A stretch of 64,000 bases of DNA from Sepioteuthis lessoniana (GCA_963585895.1 OY757912.1:82291154-82355153), one strand, 5' to 3'; shown: positions 12,956 to 24,564, numbered from the stretch's first letter. The notes: generated by a model from the letters alone, not told the origin. Numbers and translations: made by a program.

Positions 12956-13370
12956 GAGTTAAATGTCAAAACAGTTTTATTTCAGATAATTCAGTTTAGC
13001 ATAAGTACACAGTTTAGATATCAAAACAGTTCTATTTTGTGCAATTCAGTTTAGCATTAGTACACAGTTTTAATGTCAAAACAGTTCTATTTTAAACAAT
13101 CCATTTCAGCATAAATATGCAGTTTAAATGTATAAAAACTAAACACCAACCACCATTTAGTTCTATTTAACCCATAGATAGGACCCTTATCAGGTGCTAC
13201 CACTCCGGGCCAGAGTGGAACTGGGAGCGATGGCAATTCCCTAAACCTCCAGCATTGCTGGAACCTTACCATCAGATTGTTTATTGTCATATCAGGACAC
13301 TCATTGGGGTGTCTTACCCCTCTGCAGAGAAGCAGTTGGTGTATTCTACAGCCCCAGCCGACTGGGCAAG
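12956..13370 (-). repeat. Family D repeat, second head of a tandem pair
   Basis: About three units and a head (13165-13370) follow the preceding head with no second tail, so the two share one 3' end. This looks like an array expansion and not an independent insertion. Confidence 0.8.
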
Positions 13371-13396
13371 AAACTTATTGAATGCACCACGTACCA
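13370..13396. mobile_element. Solitary mariner inverted repeat
   Basis: AAACTTATTGAATGCACCACGTA is nearly identical to the right inverted repeat of the mariner ending at 55236. It directly follows the end of a family D head. No transposase or opposite end is nearby. Confidence 0.7.
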
Positions 13397-13419
13397 TAAA
13401 ATAATACAATGTAGCAAGA

Positions 13420-13620
13420 TTTTTATTAGTGTAATAACATTAAAATATTTAAACTTAGAGAATAAAATCAATTTCCGCGTTAAAACTGCAGCTTGATAAG
13501 TGTAGGTCAGTGTTCAGGTGACTTTTGACTCATTATAATTTCTTCAAGGGAGATAACAATTAAATGATAAAGTCCTGCCCCTTATTTATTTCTAATTAAT
13601 TATAAATTTAACTGGCTTGC
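13420..13620 (+). repeat. Family G repeat, variant
   Basis: ATTTTTATTAGTGTAATAAC, CAATTTCCGCG and TCAAGGGAGATAACAATTAA. Confidence 0.65.
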
Positions 13621-14727
13621 AGTACTTTTTGAATGGCCTACCTAATTCTTGAATTTTTTTTATAGAAAATATCTTTTTACTGAAGAAGAAGAAGAAAAAA
13701 CCCCCAACTTTCTCCTATTTCCAAAGTAGATGTTTACATGTAAGGTTTTCTGTAGTATGGTTGCGGTACCTTCAACCTAAAATTACCTCAAATTTTTTTA
13801 GTAGGACCTGCTTGATGATGAACCATGTCTCATATGGCCTGCTTCTTGAAAAAGGTTGCCTAAACTAAACATAATATTTCATAGCCACTTAATATAGATC
13901 ATTTTTTAAGCATATAGTAAATAGATATTTTTTCTTAAGTATTAATAACTTGAATTAATTACCCAACTGAAGTCTAGGAAAATATATGTATACCATTAAT
14001 GGTTACCAATCAAAACTTTCAAATGGTGAGGTTATATTTTTATGATTTTTGATAGTTTTTGTTTAGGTTGGTACAAATGCTTTTCTAACTAACTCTTTTG
14101 TTCAAACAAGGAATTTTGAGAAATTGAGTGTATTTTTTGTTTATTATTTTAAATAGTAGATCATATGCTCAATGACTTTCTATTGATGATATTGAATAGG
14201 CTACAAAATAAGAATTTCAACAATTAATTCGAGTTTATTATTCTTATCATACTACCAAAATTTTAAAAAGTTGTGTGTGAAGCAAGAGATTCTTTTATAA
14301 ATTTAAGTTGTCTGGGAAAATAACATCTGCTTGTACATTTAAATGTTTAAGAAAATCAGCAATAATTTTTGACAAAGGAATTAACATAGATATTAAAATC
14401 AACGTATTAAAATCTACATAAAAGATGTTTACATTCCTCATATCAAATTCTTATGTTTCTATATACAACAAATCTGATAATTATTTGGCATCATAATTTG
14501 ATACTACAGTATACAAGGGACACAACTCGCTCGCAATTATAAATTATATCTGAACAAAAAAGGAGAATAGCTCACTAAGTTGAATAATTTTTTTTGTGTG
14601 TGAAAAAATTATTTGGGAGAATTATTCTAACAACTTCTGTAGAGGCATTTGAAATAGTTATGAAATCCTGATTAGTTAAATTTGATGCTTGAAAAGAAAA
14701 AAAAGAAAATAAAGTAAAACAGCTTCA

Positions 14728-14728
<1 letters not shown>

Positions 14729-14775
<47 letters not shown>

Positions 14776-14783
14776 AAAAAAAA
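14729..14783. repeat. (CA)n plus A run
   Basis: About 42 bp of CA followed by a 13-bp A run. Confidence 0.95.
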
Positions 14784-15394
14784 CAAACAACAAACTTTCT
14801 AGAGTTTAGTTGCTTATTTTTTATCCTTTCTACATTTTAAAATATACAAGAAAGAAAAGTTGAAAATATTTTAGCAAATGGAACATTGACAATTATGAGA
14901 AAAAATCATTTTCAAGAGTTATAAAGAATTGAGATTCATAAGTAAAAAAAAAAAAATTCTAAAAGATGGATATAAAAATGTTTATATGAATGTTGTATAA
15001 AAATTATTTGCAATTGTTTACATATTTTTAACTTCAAGTCAACCTGAATTTGTTTAAGGTTAAGCAGTGTCAAAACAAAAATGTTGAAAAAATTCAACAA
15101 TTTACGACACTTGCTAAACAATGAGTCTCAACTAAAATTTTAAGTGACCTAATAATTTCAGAAACTGTCAAATATTATGACATTTTCTTTTTCAATAGAA
15201 CAAACAAAAATTGTGTGTATATGTGTGTGTGCTTTTTAAAATAATATTATAACAAGCATCTTTGGAATTAAATTTGTTGATAGGGATCAGTGACCATAGA
15301 TAAGAACACTGTAAACTTCGATAGTTTGGCAAATGTTCTATAAAGAGTGATGAATAAGATGTCAGAGCTCAGAAATTATGTTCATGAATACCAT

Positions 15395-15490
15395 TAAAAT
15401 AGCCCTCAAAGTGAAATGAGTTCACATGCCAAGTTTTGTCAAGATTGGCCAATTAGTCCAGACAGAAGTCCACAAGTCTCAAGCAAAGAG
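15395..15490. repeat. Mollusc-like dispersed phrase
   Basis: GCCAAGTTTTGTCAAGATTGGCC followed by AGTCCAGA resembles a conserved phrase I know from dispersed repeats of mollusc genomes ('CCAAGTTTGGTTGAAATTGG'). Partial copy. Confidence 0.4.
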
Positions 15491-15779
15491 TGGATACTTT
15501 TTATAAGTAAACAATCAGTTAATGTTTTCAGTCATTTGTGGATGTTTATTTAACTTTTATAAAAATTATGAACTAGAGGACATGCTTTAGAACATAGTTT
15601 AACAAATTAATTTCTGAGGACATTGATAATAAACTTGATCCTCACAAGGTGCCAGAATATTTGGACATCATATGAGCTTAAGCTATGCTAAATAGATATC
15701 TATAAATATACAATTATTATGCAGAATAGAAAATATCAGCATTAGTTGATGTTTCAATATACTTACAAAGATTTTATTT

Positions 15780-16225
15780 CTATTTTTAGATAGAACATTG
15801 TACTTTGTTTTCATCAGATTTTGTAAACTCTTCAAAATTCAAAGAATTTAAAGTTTCAGTCTCAATACTTTTTCATCATACCCTATATAACAGGTAGAAA
15901 TTGCAGAACCCACTTCACATCTCAATTTTGGCTTATTGCAACTCATTCCCAGGACACAGTGGCCCTTTGTTCCTTTGAGTTAGATATAGATGAATATTTC
16001 TTAAAGTCACAATCTGCTCAATATTAAGATATTTTTAATATTTTTTAATATTTTTAAACTAATGTAATTAATTTTACTTTTATACTTCTTGATTTTTATC
16101 AAAATTAAAATTGCAAAAGAGCAGTTAATAATCATGAAAAAGAAACATTATTTCTTATCTGGAATTTCAGTTTCAATTTTCAAAATTCATATCTTAATTT
16201 TCTAATCTTGAATTAAGTTCCTTAG
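15780..16225. repeat. ~440-bp dispersed repeat, copy 1
   Basis: Shares with 23280-23725 the landmarks TCAATACTTTTTCATCA, GATATAGATGAATATTT, AAAAGAGC-GTTAATAA and TGAAAAAGAAACAT in the same order and spacing. Class unknown. Confidence 0.8.
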
Positions 16226-16499
16226 ATTGATTGTTGTTTATGTTAAAAAAAGAAAAGAAAAAAACATTTTAAATGTTTACAAGCTTAAATATAGAAGAAA
16301 CTTAATCAAAATTCGACTTACGTAATTTCCTAATGATTCTAACAAAAATAATCCACCAAACAAATTAGGTAGTTTGGAAAATCATCTCCAATTTTATAAC
16401 ATTTTTTCATATAAAATGAGCCATTATTTTCAAAACAACATATTAGTTAACTGGCTTATGACCAAGTCACATTGAAACCACCAAAATTAAGCAGCAATG

Positions 16500-16645
16500 A
16501 GCCTTTTCTGTACTTTAAGTGAAGACCATTTTCCCAAAGACATTAGTGCAAAGTCGATTGCAAGCAGCCTTATTCAGGATTTGAATTCAGGTCGCCAATC
16601 TATTTCCTATGATGATAACTGTTATGCTAAGTGTGCTTCCCCATT
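16500..16645 (-). mobile_element. Family B SINE fragment
   Basis: Reverse-oriented head part, including GATTTGAATTCAGG as the B-box region. Confidence 0.55.
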
Positions 16646-16667
16646 ACATGTGAGTATATATAAGTTA

Positions 16668-16918
16668 AGTAAGTTGGCCGACTGTAGTTGAGGGTGACCC
16701 GAAGGCTCCCTTTTCAATAGCTACTACACCGAGGTGCAGGAAAAGGTGCTATTCTTTCCCCTGGGTTGCTCCACTTATCTTTGATCTGGACCTTATAATA
16801 CTGAGTGTTAAGCAAAGAGGCATAAAGTACCATTTTTTGAGTCTTAGGTATGACTTGACCTGGAATTAAACCTTGAAATTTGGGGCCATGGGTGAACACT
16901 AACCATTATGTCAATGGG
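16668..16918 (-). mobile_element. Family A SINE, copy 3
   Basis: The body and tail match the other copies. The tRNA head is diverged (B box degraded). It is flanked on the right by a 54-bp (TA)n array. Confidence 0.85.
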
Positions 16919-16921
16919 TTA

Positions 16922-16922
<1 letters not shown>

Positions 16923-16978
<56 letters not shown>
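16923..16978. repeat. (TA)n microsatellite
   Basis: About 54 bp, adjoining the family A SINE. Confidence 0.95.
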
Positions 16979-16979
<1 letters not shown>

Positions 16980-17108
16980 CCATCTGCATGATCAAGATGT
17001 GACACAAGGTCAATTTTTAAGCAGAGTTTAAAACGTTTAAATTCAGAGTTTTCCTTCTCCAAGATATGTTGCCATACAAGGTTAAAGAGCCTAATCTACC
17101 CTACTATC

Positions 17109-17251
17109 TACCCATAGCTAGAGGGAGAATAGTTGGATTTATACCTTTCCTGAAGGCCTTAGTGCGATGTGAAATGCAGTTTTTACCAGAATTTGAAATT
17201 GGGTAGCCATGTCTATTTCCAACAGCAATAACCATTATACCATGGGCACCT
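17109..17251 (-). mobile_element. Family B SINE fragment
   Basis: Reverse-oriented head and part of the body: ATACCTTTCCTGAAGGCCTT and ACCATTATACCATGGGCACC. Confidence 0.6.
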
Positions 17252-17846
17252 CCAAGTTAGTGTGTGTGTGTGTGTACATAGAGCAACAGAAATACCTATA
17301 AATGCAAGTGTATTTTGTTCTTTCTTTATGATTGTCCCATTCTGAGGTTATCCTTTTAAGTCTAGCAAAATTAATATTGTGTATACTTACTAGTGGTTTT
17401 TGGTAAACTTAAATTTTGCCACATATGCAAATTATTTCTATAGTCTTGCCAACTGTGTGTTTTATTGATGGTTGCCACCATGTTACTGTGACTGTTCTTA
17501 TTACTGTTGTTACTTAATTCTATTAAGTGTCTACATAAAAAAAGACGAAAACTATTTTTTATTTCACCTGTTTATCATTAAGCTGTAATGTCTCATCCAA
17601 CCTAACAGCTAAAACATTTTTGACCAGAATTCATTCAATTTTATTTTTAAATCTAAAGTTGTATAAGTGATAAAAATAGCAAGCCATTAATTGGCTTTGA
17701 ATGGAACTTCCAAGTTGGTCAATATTATTGTGCTAACATTGAAAACTAAGTGACATGCCATAAACAAGTGGATAAATTAGATGAACTCATCATTTTCTAC
17801 AAATTTCACCTATAAATTAAAAATAAGTGAAAATACGAGTACTTAC

Positions 17847-17990
17847 CTGTGAGCACACCCATACAAAGGTAAACTTCATAAAGTTCCGTGACACAAACTC
17901 CCAGTGCAAGACCAGCAGTTGCCAATATACCACCCAACATTACACTAATCCGACATCCAAACTTGGCTGTCACAAATCGGAAAAGGACAC
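17847..17990 (-). CDS. SLC16/monocarboxylate transporter-like, second coding exon
   Basis: This 144-nt phase 1-1 exon encodes residues 74-121: the end of TM2, the FGCR turn, TM3 (about 87-107) and most of TM4. The TM2-TM3 link 'TAKFGCRISVMLGG' corresponds to the 'NRFGCRxVxxxGG' segment conserved in SLC16 proteins. The acceptor (T-rich tract, ACAG at 17991-17994) and the donor GTAAGT (17841-17846) are both canonical. Joined to the first exon, the spacing from SW in TM2 to FG is 24 residues, as in complete family members, so no exon is missing between them. I recall that vertebrate SLC16 genes have an exon of this same length here; that is memory, not something shown by this window. A family C SINE lies about 130 bp upstream in the intron on the other strand. 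Confidence 0.88.
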
Positions 17991-18117
17991 CTGTAAAAAT
18001 AAAAAGTGTTATTACTTTAAATTCCTGAACCAATACAGTAGATTCCATAAGTAGGAATTTATTTTGAAAAGGTCAATAGTCAATAACAACTGTTTAAATA
18101 GAAACACAAAAATGATT

Positions 18118-18360
18118 TGGGGGTGTCCTTGTGGTGTTATGGTTAAAGCGATAGATTGCAAAATCGTAGTAAGCGAGTTCAAACTTCAGTCACGCTATTA
18201 CATTCACTTTCGGACAAATACCCTTGGGAAAGGTATGAACCCCCTTATCCTCCCAGCTATGGGTTAAATGGTACCACTACTGTTCTTCTAGGATATTGGC
18301 TTTGGCACTAAATAACATACAAAGGTTGATATGCCATTAAACAAAGAAACCTAACCTAAC
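18118..18360 (+). mobile_element. Family C tRNA-derived SINE
   Basis: Head GTCCTTGTGGTGTTATGG resembles the A box and GAGTTCAAACTTCAG the B box. The body holds GGGAAAGGTATGAACCCCC, and the tail is the GGCACTAAATAAC...GGTTGATATGCC hairpin followed by AACC-type repeats. Confidence 0.88.
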
Positions 18361-19155
18361 AAAAATGATTGAAATGGTAAACCAGTTATACTAGTTGAAG
18401 TACCCATCTCTGCAAGGAAAGACATTAAGATTTGGATCACAGCTGGTTATCTTACAATCTTTGTTGTCAATTTAAAGCTTATGCCAAATAGTTGCAAACA
18501 GTAACTGTTACCATAAAAGATAAATTCATATAAAAGAAAAGATATTTGCAATTATATTTTGATATTATTTTATGTAGTCTTCTGGAAAAAATTTCACCAA
18601 GTTTTGTAGAGGAATACTTTTAATTCAAGTGAATGACATTTCAGAAATTTATCAATTAAAACATTTTTGTTTTAAGTCTGGATTGACCCTAATTAAGTGA
18701 TAATGTTATGCAATAATCTTATATCTCCAGCTGGAAGAATTCTTAATAAATCAGATTAGTAACATTTAATCAAAAGTAAACAACCATTTTAGTAAGATGA
18801 ATAATTTGTTAATGATTCTTTTTTGAAGCTTGAAAGGGACTCCTAGTAGCCTATTAATTGATTTTAAATTTTAGGCACAACAAGGAGTATTAAAAAAGTA
18901 TCACAACCAAAGTTGTGTCTACTTAGATGGAAATGAACAATGGATGAAATATTAATTCTCTGTAAAGCAGTTCCTTGACATCAAAAAGTGTGTTTTCCAT
19001 TGGTTGAAGCAACTTTGAAACTCTTCCTTTGATATGGTGTGAAGCTCTGCAGTCATAATTCTTCCTACATCCTCCACATCTTTAAATCTTGAGATGATTT
19101 TTCAGTTTAGTAAAGAAGAAAAAGACAAATGGAGTTTTACCTGGTGAATATATAG

Positions 19156-19286
19156 TGTTGTGATGTGCAAGGTGAGCTCTAGTCACTCGTTAATCAAGCT
19201 CTACAGTTATTCTCAGTGAGTGACTTATATCGGCTCTCTTTTACACTCATGCAAATTAGGCAGATTAATTTGCCAGTATCACTAAA
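19156..19286 (-). repeat. 3' LTR of the Gypsy-type element
   Basis: About 131 bp, matching 22994-23125. The longest identical block carries the CACTCATGCAAATTAGGCAG phrase. It is unusually short for a Gypsy LTR. The left flank is TATAG. Confidence 0.88.
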
Positions 19287-22200
19287 TCTCCTTGAAACGT
19301 ATGGGTCTTATGCTCCCAGTAGGTCTTGTACTTCTAGTGATTGCTTCATTTTCGGGATTGCTTTGCTCTCCTTGTCTATCTCTTTCTTTCACTGGGAGAT
19401 CTAGATTTTTCCCGCACTGAGCTGTAATCAAGATTGTCTTCTTGCATCATTTGATCTTCATCCGACTTTTCAAACTCACTCTGACCCACCTGATCATGCA
19501 TAATCATTAACGGAAGGAATCATAGAGATTTCTTCCTCATTTTGCTCTTCATATTCGCCCTGGGGCTTTATTTGATCTGCATGGGCTAATATACAGTTCC
19601 CCTTTTCTGTATTTATTATAGCTGTATTGTGGCCTTTTTGGATGATAAATTCAACCCTTTCTGGATTTGATTCTTTTTTTTTTGTACTGCACTTTTTCAT
19701 TTGTGGAATATGACATTGTTAGTGGAGCTCTAATTTGCCTTCCCATTAAAGCTGATGGGATTTCTAGTCTTCCAGCGTGTAGTATTGTGAGATAGCTTAA
19801 AAGCAGCCTTTAGTAGAAAAACTTCTATTTTTTTTTTCTTTTTGCTGAGAACATGCTTTCAGTCCCATTTTTATGGTTAGCATCATTCTTTCTGCCAACC
19901 CATTTGATTGAGGGTGATATGGTGGTGTCCTATACGGTTTACACCCTATTTTTTTTTTCAACCATAAATTAAGATCTTTGTCACAAAATTTTGATGCATT
20001 GTTGGATACCAGGATTTTTGGTATGCCGTTTCTGGAAAATATGACCCTTAGAATCTGTTTTATCATAGAACTTTTCTTGTCTGGCACATGGATTATTTCA
20101 GGCCAGCCAGAAAAAGAGTCTACTAGTATGAATAAGAGTACTATCCCAGTAATGTATGCATGATCCATATGCACATGATTCCATGGCTCTACTTCTCTGG
20201 GCCATGAATGTAAAGTAGTCTGTGTAAAATTTCTTAATTCTTTATATTTTTTGCATCTTTTTATATAGTCTTTGACATCTCATGAATATCCCAGCCACCA
20301 TGCTTCTAATTTTATCCTTTTTTGTGTGGGTGCTACTCCACAGTGTATATCATCATGTACGCTTTTTATCACCAATTTTCTTTGTATTTTAGTAGGAATT
20401 ATCAGATCCCCATTACAAATCACTTCATGTTCTATCGTTAACTTTGGTCTTATTTCTTTCAAAGGTCTTTCCACCCTGGAACAATTTCCCCATACGTTTT
20501 TTCTTATTCTCGATGTTATCCTATTTAGTACTGGATCATATCTAGTTTCTGCAGCCATTCTATCTAAAGACAAAACATCAGTCTCTACTCAATGTAAAAA
20601 TGTATCTTCAAATTCTTCTTCTGTTTTATGTTTTGATACCTTGTAAAATCGCAATCTTGATAGAGCATCTATGTGTGGAATTGAATTTCCTTTGACACAT
20701 TTTTTATCAAAGTCAAATGCCATTAATCTTATTGCCCATCTTAGTATTCTCGATGTTGTGACTTTGGGTAATTCTTTTCTTTGATTGAATATAAACTCTA
20801 ATGGTCTATGATCTATTCTCAAAAGAAAATTTTCCAATTAAAAACTGTCAAGCTCTAGTGGTTGTCTACACAATGACTAAGGTTTCTTTCTCTATATTTG
20901 AATAATTAAATTCAGTGTTCGTTAGTCTTCTTGATAAATACATTATCAGATGTCCTTCTTGTGATAATATTCCAGATACTTAATGTTCACTTGCATCTGT
21001 GGTTAACATAATGTCCTTTTTCGGATCAAAAATTTTCCCTACTAGTTTCTTTGCCATAATTACTTTTAATCTATAAAAAGCTTTTTGTTGTTCCTCTGAC
21101 CATTTAAATTCAACATTCTTTTTTCTTAAATTTGCAAACAGTTCAGTCAAGTCTGTATATTTTAGTACATATCACTTGTGAAAATTCATCAATCCCAAAA
21201 AAGATTCAAGTTCTTTTTTATTTGTAGGTGTAGTTATTTTTAGCCTTTTCTATCAAGGCTTGGTCTGGTGATATACCTTCTTTTGAAATCGTATAACCTA
21301 AAAATGATATTTTACTACTATTATTTATGCATTTTTTTCATTTATTGTCATTCCAGTGTTTCTTAATCTATTCAAGACAATGTCGGTTTTCTTTTTTAAT
21401 TCATTTCTGTTAGTAGCTCCTATGTATATATCATCTTGGTAACCTTATTGGCATGTTTATTGTTGTTACTTCTTTGAAGTTATTGTCTATTGGTATTTGG
21501 TGGTATGCCGTTTTCAGATCTATTTTTGTAAAAAAATACCTACCAGTGCATGAATTGCAACTTCAGCATTAGGTATAGGATATGACGTCGAGCAAACTTA
21601 GTGATTTACAATCATTTTATAATCTCCATATATATGTATGTCTCCATCTGACTTTCTTAAAACTACAATGGGTGATGCCCACTTCCTACCCCCAGGGGGA
21701 ACATGTTCAAGAAGGTCTTGTTCTATTAATTTTCGTAGTTTTGCTACAACTAATGACAACAAATGTACTGGTAATTTTCATGCCTCATAATAAGAGGGGG
21801 TAACATTTTCTTTTAATTCTAAACTCACTTTATAGTTTTTTAATGTTCCAGTTTTTTTCCATTTTTATCTCAATTAATTAATTTGGTAGAATTTATGTTA
21901 AGCACACTGTTTCCAAGAAGTCCGTGGTTCTTTTTACATGTGGTGACAATTATAGGTATTACTTAAAATTTATCATCTAACTCCAAGGAACCTTCAAAGT
22001 ACCCTAAACTTTTTATGACCGACCCATCAAATTGGCGTTGTAGTAAACTACTCTTTCATAAAGTTGGCTTTCCAATGCATTCCCAGAAATTTCTACGTAT
22101 AAACATTACCTCACTGCCGGTATCCATTTGCATATCCAAATTGAAGTTGTTGATTTTAACCTTTAGTATAATGTCTTTTTTCTTCTGTTCAATTTTTTCT

Positions 22201-22993
22201 ACATTCTTGTTTTTGCTTTTTACTGAAAAGACTTGCATATTGGTTTCGTTTTCTTCAATTCTTTCAAAGTTTTTCTTTTGGAATTTGCATACTGCTTGAA
22301 AATGGTTCTTTTTTAAGCAATTTGTACAAGTCTTCCCAAATGTTGGGCATTTTTCCCCTTTTTATTTCATGTTCACATCCACAATATAAACATTTTTTAA
22401 TCTTTTTTAACATGTATGTATTGGTGAATATTTGTTCGCTGTGTTGACTTTTATCATGGTTGGATTTCTGTATTAATTCTTGTTGCTGTATAAAGTCAAT
22501 GCAGGTATTTAAAGACATTTCTTATTTGTAGTTGTTCAATTACTTTATATCAGTGTGATGCATTGTACATACCTTCAATTAACCTTAACTGAATTAAGTC
22601 CTCTTCAATTGTCTGTTCTTCTTATCCAAGTTTTTCAAACTCGCAATTCGTAGATGGTGTAGATATTTTATGATTGATTCGTAAATTTCTTGTTTCATCA
22701 ACATGAACTTTGTTCTTTCAGCCACGACCAACCTTTTCTTATGTCTCATATTTCTTCTTATGATCTGACTTATTTTTTCAAAAGTCAGGTCTTCCAAGTT
22801 TGTGAGATATGTCATGGTGGAGACTTTCATTATTGCTTTGCATCCAGCTGTAGCCAAAAATAGATCAGTAATCTCATTTTCTCTTCTCTTTGTTGTCTTT
22901 CAGCTTTTTAGTTCTTGCAGCAAAACATCATAGCCAAGTATGAACAAAATTGGGATCCTCGAGAGACAATCTGTATTCTATCAGTGACACCAT

Positions 22994-23125
22994 TGTTGTG
23001 AGGTACAAGGTTAGCACTACTCAGTCGCTAATCAAGGTTTTTTAGTTATTCTCAGTGAGAGACTTATATCAGCTCTCTCTTACACTCATGCAAATTAGGC
23101 AGATTAATTTGCCAGTATCACTACA
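22994..23125 (-). repeat. 5' LTR of the Gypsy-type element
   Basis: About 132 bp, beginning TG and ending CA on the element's sense strand, followed outward by the target duplication TATAG. The sequence just inside it (minus strand, starting TGGTGTCACTG) is in the position of the tRNA primer site and starts with TGG as expected for pairing with a tRNA CCA end. Confidence 0.88.
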
Positions 23126-23173
23126 TATAGGGTGCCTCATTTGCCCAATCCTGTGTTCTATCAAAAACTGCTG

Positions 23174-23177
<4 letters not shown>

Positions 23178-23207
<30 letters not shown>
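23178..23207. repeat. Poly-A run
   Basis: About 30 consecutive A, 50 bp right of the LTR element. Confidence 0.95.
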
Positions 23208-23210
<3 letters not shown>

Positions 23211-23279
23211 TTCTAACTAGATTTCTAATTTTTTCAAATTATTACTGACTCATCTAGACATCATCACTACTATTATATA

Positions 23280-23725
23280 AGTTGCTCAGCTTTGTATACT
23301 TTCATTTAAATTTCAAAATTAAAAGAAGGCTTCAAACTCAATACTTTTTCATCACATCTTGTATAACTGGTGGAAAATGCAGACTCCACCCCCTTACCAT
23401 TTTACTTTTGCCCCATTGCAGCTCTTCCCTAAGACATAATAGCCCTTTTATTCTGTTGAGTTTGTGATACCTGATATAGATGAATATTTTGAAGTCAAAA
23501 CCTGTTCCAATATTAACAAGATATTTCTAAAGATATATCCTCATGTAATGCAATTAGTTTTGCTTTTCTACTTTTCAGTTTTTATTTAAACTATAATTAA
23601 AGGTAAACTACATAATTACAAAAGAGCTGTTAATAACTTATGAAAAAGAAACATCTTTTATTAGGTAATTTTTGTTTCAATTTTCAAAATTTATATTTTG
23701 ATTTTCTAATCTTAGACCTTCAGAT
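23280..23725. repeat. ~440-bp dispersed repeat, copy 2
   Basis: See the copy at 15780. Same orientation; it lies just right of the fossil LTR element. Confidence 0.8.
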
Positions 23726-23999
23726 ATTGACAACAGCAAGTTTCTTGATGTACAATTACAAAAGATTAAAATAAAAATGTTACTGATTTGAACTGCACAT
23801 ATGATATTACTCCAATAAAAAATAAGATTTTTCTTCAGTATTCTTTACAGACATATATGTGCATTTCATTTTTAATGTGTACATGATTAACTAGATAAGA
23901 TTATATGAGGGTTTTTTACCAGTGCTTTTTTCTTGGCATCCCTTTCAACAAGCTTATTCAGAAGTCTGTAAAACATGGGGAGTCTTCCCTGCAATGCTA

Positions 24000-24215
24000 G
24001 TCAGGGCAGGTTGAAGTCAGAGTTCTAGACTGGGATCTCTAGCTTTGGTGAGCAACCAAACTGTCCAAGTGTTTTAACCCATAGTGATAGAAGGAAGAAG
24101 AGATGGATTAATGGCTTTCTTCACAGGATTAGTTAGAAGTGAATGCAAACAGCCTTGATGGGAATTTTAATGGCTTGCAGATTCTATTTTTCATAGAAAT
24201 AACTGTTACACAACT
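24000..24215. mobile_element. Rearranged family B SINE fragments
   Basis: The left half (GGGATCTCTAGCTTTGGTGAGC) matches family B in plus orientation and the right half (GTGAATGCAAACAGCC) in minus orientation, so this is an inverted, eroded fragment pair. Confidence 0.4.
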
Positions 24216-24337
24216 TGCACATCCAAAAAAAATATGAAATTCGTCCAGTAATACTTCCTGAATTTAACAGATTCCTTCTTTGAAAAATGTAGGCAAGAAC
24301 TGATAATAAATAAACATAAGTAAATGAATTTACTTAC

Positions 24338-24564
24338 TTGAGATAGCAGTTACATGGAAAAGAAGTGCAGCCACCCAGGATGTGTCAAACTGACTTCCTG
24401 CAAAAATGTTCCGGAAGACCACATGGAAAATACCCATGCTGTATGTAATCCCACAAACAATAAATTGGACGAAGAAAGCCGCGACCATCACGGCCCATTT
24501 CCGACCACCGGTATCCTCCTGCATCATTGAAGTAGTCTTCACTGTTACTACAATCATTTAGATT
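24338..24564 (-). CDS. SLC16/monocarboxylate transporter-like, first coding exon
   Basis: First recognised coding exon of a 12-TM major-facilitator transporter at the plasma or an organelle membrane. Translation starts at 24557. An in-frame TAA directly precedes the ATG and lies inside the exon, which fixes this start. Residues 1-73 include the family's N-terminal signature in diverged form (DTGGRKWAV, where DG(G/S)(W/F)(G/A)W is usual), TM1 at about residues 21-44, and the start of TM2 after DTSW at about 58-61. A T-rich tract plus CAG precedes the exon at 24565-24566, so an upstream non-coding exon is expected. The donor GTAAGT is at 24332-24337 and leaves phase 1. An overlapping open frame from 24585 starts in the intron and is a shadow. 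Family assignment rests on recognised sequence; the substrate is unknown. Confidence 0.85.

Larger units (their letters stand above)
7472..17846 (-). other. Intron of the SLC16-like gene, 10.4 kb
   Basis: Phase 1 intron bounded by GTAAGT (17841-17846) and TTTGTAG (7472-7478). It is almost entirely repeat-derived: family D copies, a mariner with a nested family A SINE, fragments of family B and G repeats and long microsatellites. Two stretches without a recognised feature are 13620-14700 and 14800-15780. No further exon is needed between the flanking exons, because the protein is collinear with the family across the junction. Confidence 0.8.
19156..23125 (-). mobile_element. Fossil Ty3/Gypsy-type LTR retrotransposon, broken, with target duplication
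   Basis: A 3.97-kb element on the minus strand bounded by two short direct repeats (LTRs) and flanked on both sides by the 5-bp target duplication TATAG (19151-19155 and 23126-23130). Read on the minus strand the parts occur in the order 5' LTR, primer-binding region beginning TGG, gag-like region (about 22250-22960), protease (about 22060-22240), reverse transcriptase (about 20850-21800), RNase H (about 20590-20840) and integrase with zinc-finger and catalytic core (about 19800-20580). Pol order RT-RNase H-integrase places it in the Gypsy group. No envelope-like region was recognised. The LTRs differ at roughly 12 percent of sites by eye, so the insertion is old. The coding region is clearly broken, on the order of several to ten breaks. 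It lies sense to the host gene inside its intron. Confidence 0.9.
17991..24337 (-). other. Intron of the SLC16-like gene, 6.3 kb, containing an LTR element
   Basis: Phase 1 intron between the first two coding exons. It holds a family C SINE (18118-18360), a fossil Gypsy-type element in the same orientation as the gene (19156-23125), a 30-bp A run, one copy of a ~440-bp dispersed repeat (23280-23725) and a rearranged family B fragment near 24000-24215. The stretch 18361-19150 shows nothing recognisable beyond AT-rich DNA. Confidence 0.8.

Noticed and set aside
12350-13130. Regular ~55-bp repeats, CRISPR-like at first sight
   Set aside because: The units are contiguous and degenerate, with no unique spacers, in clearly eukaryotic DNA. 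They are the tandem module of family D.
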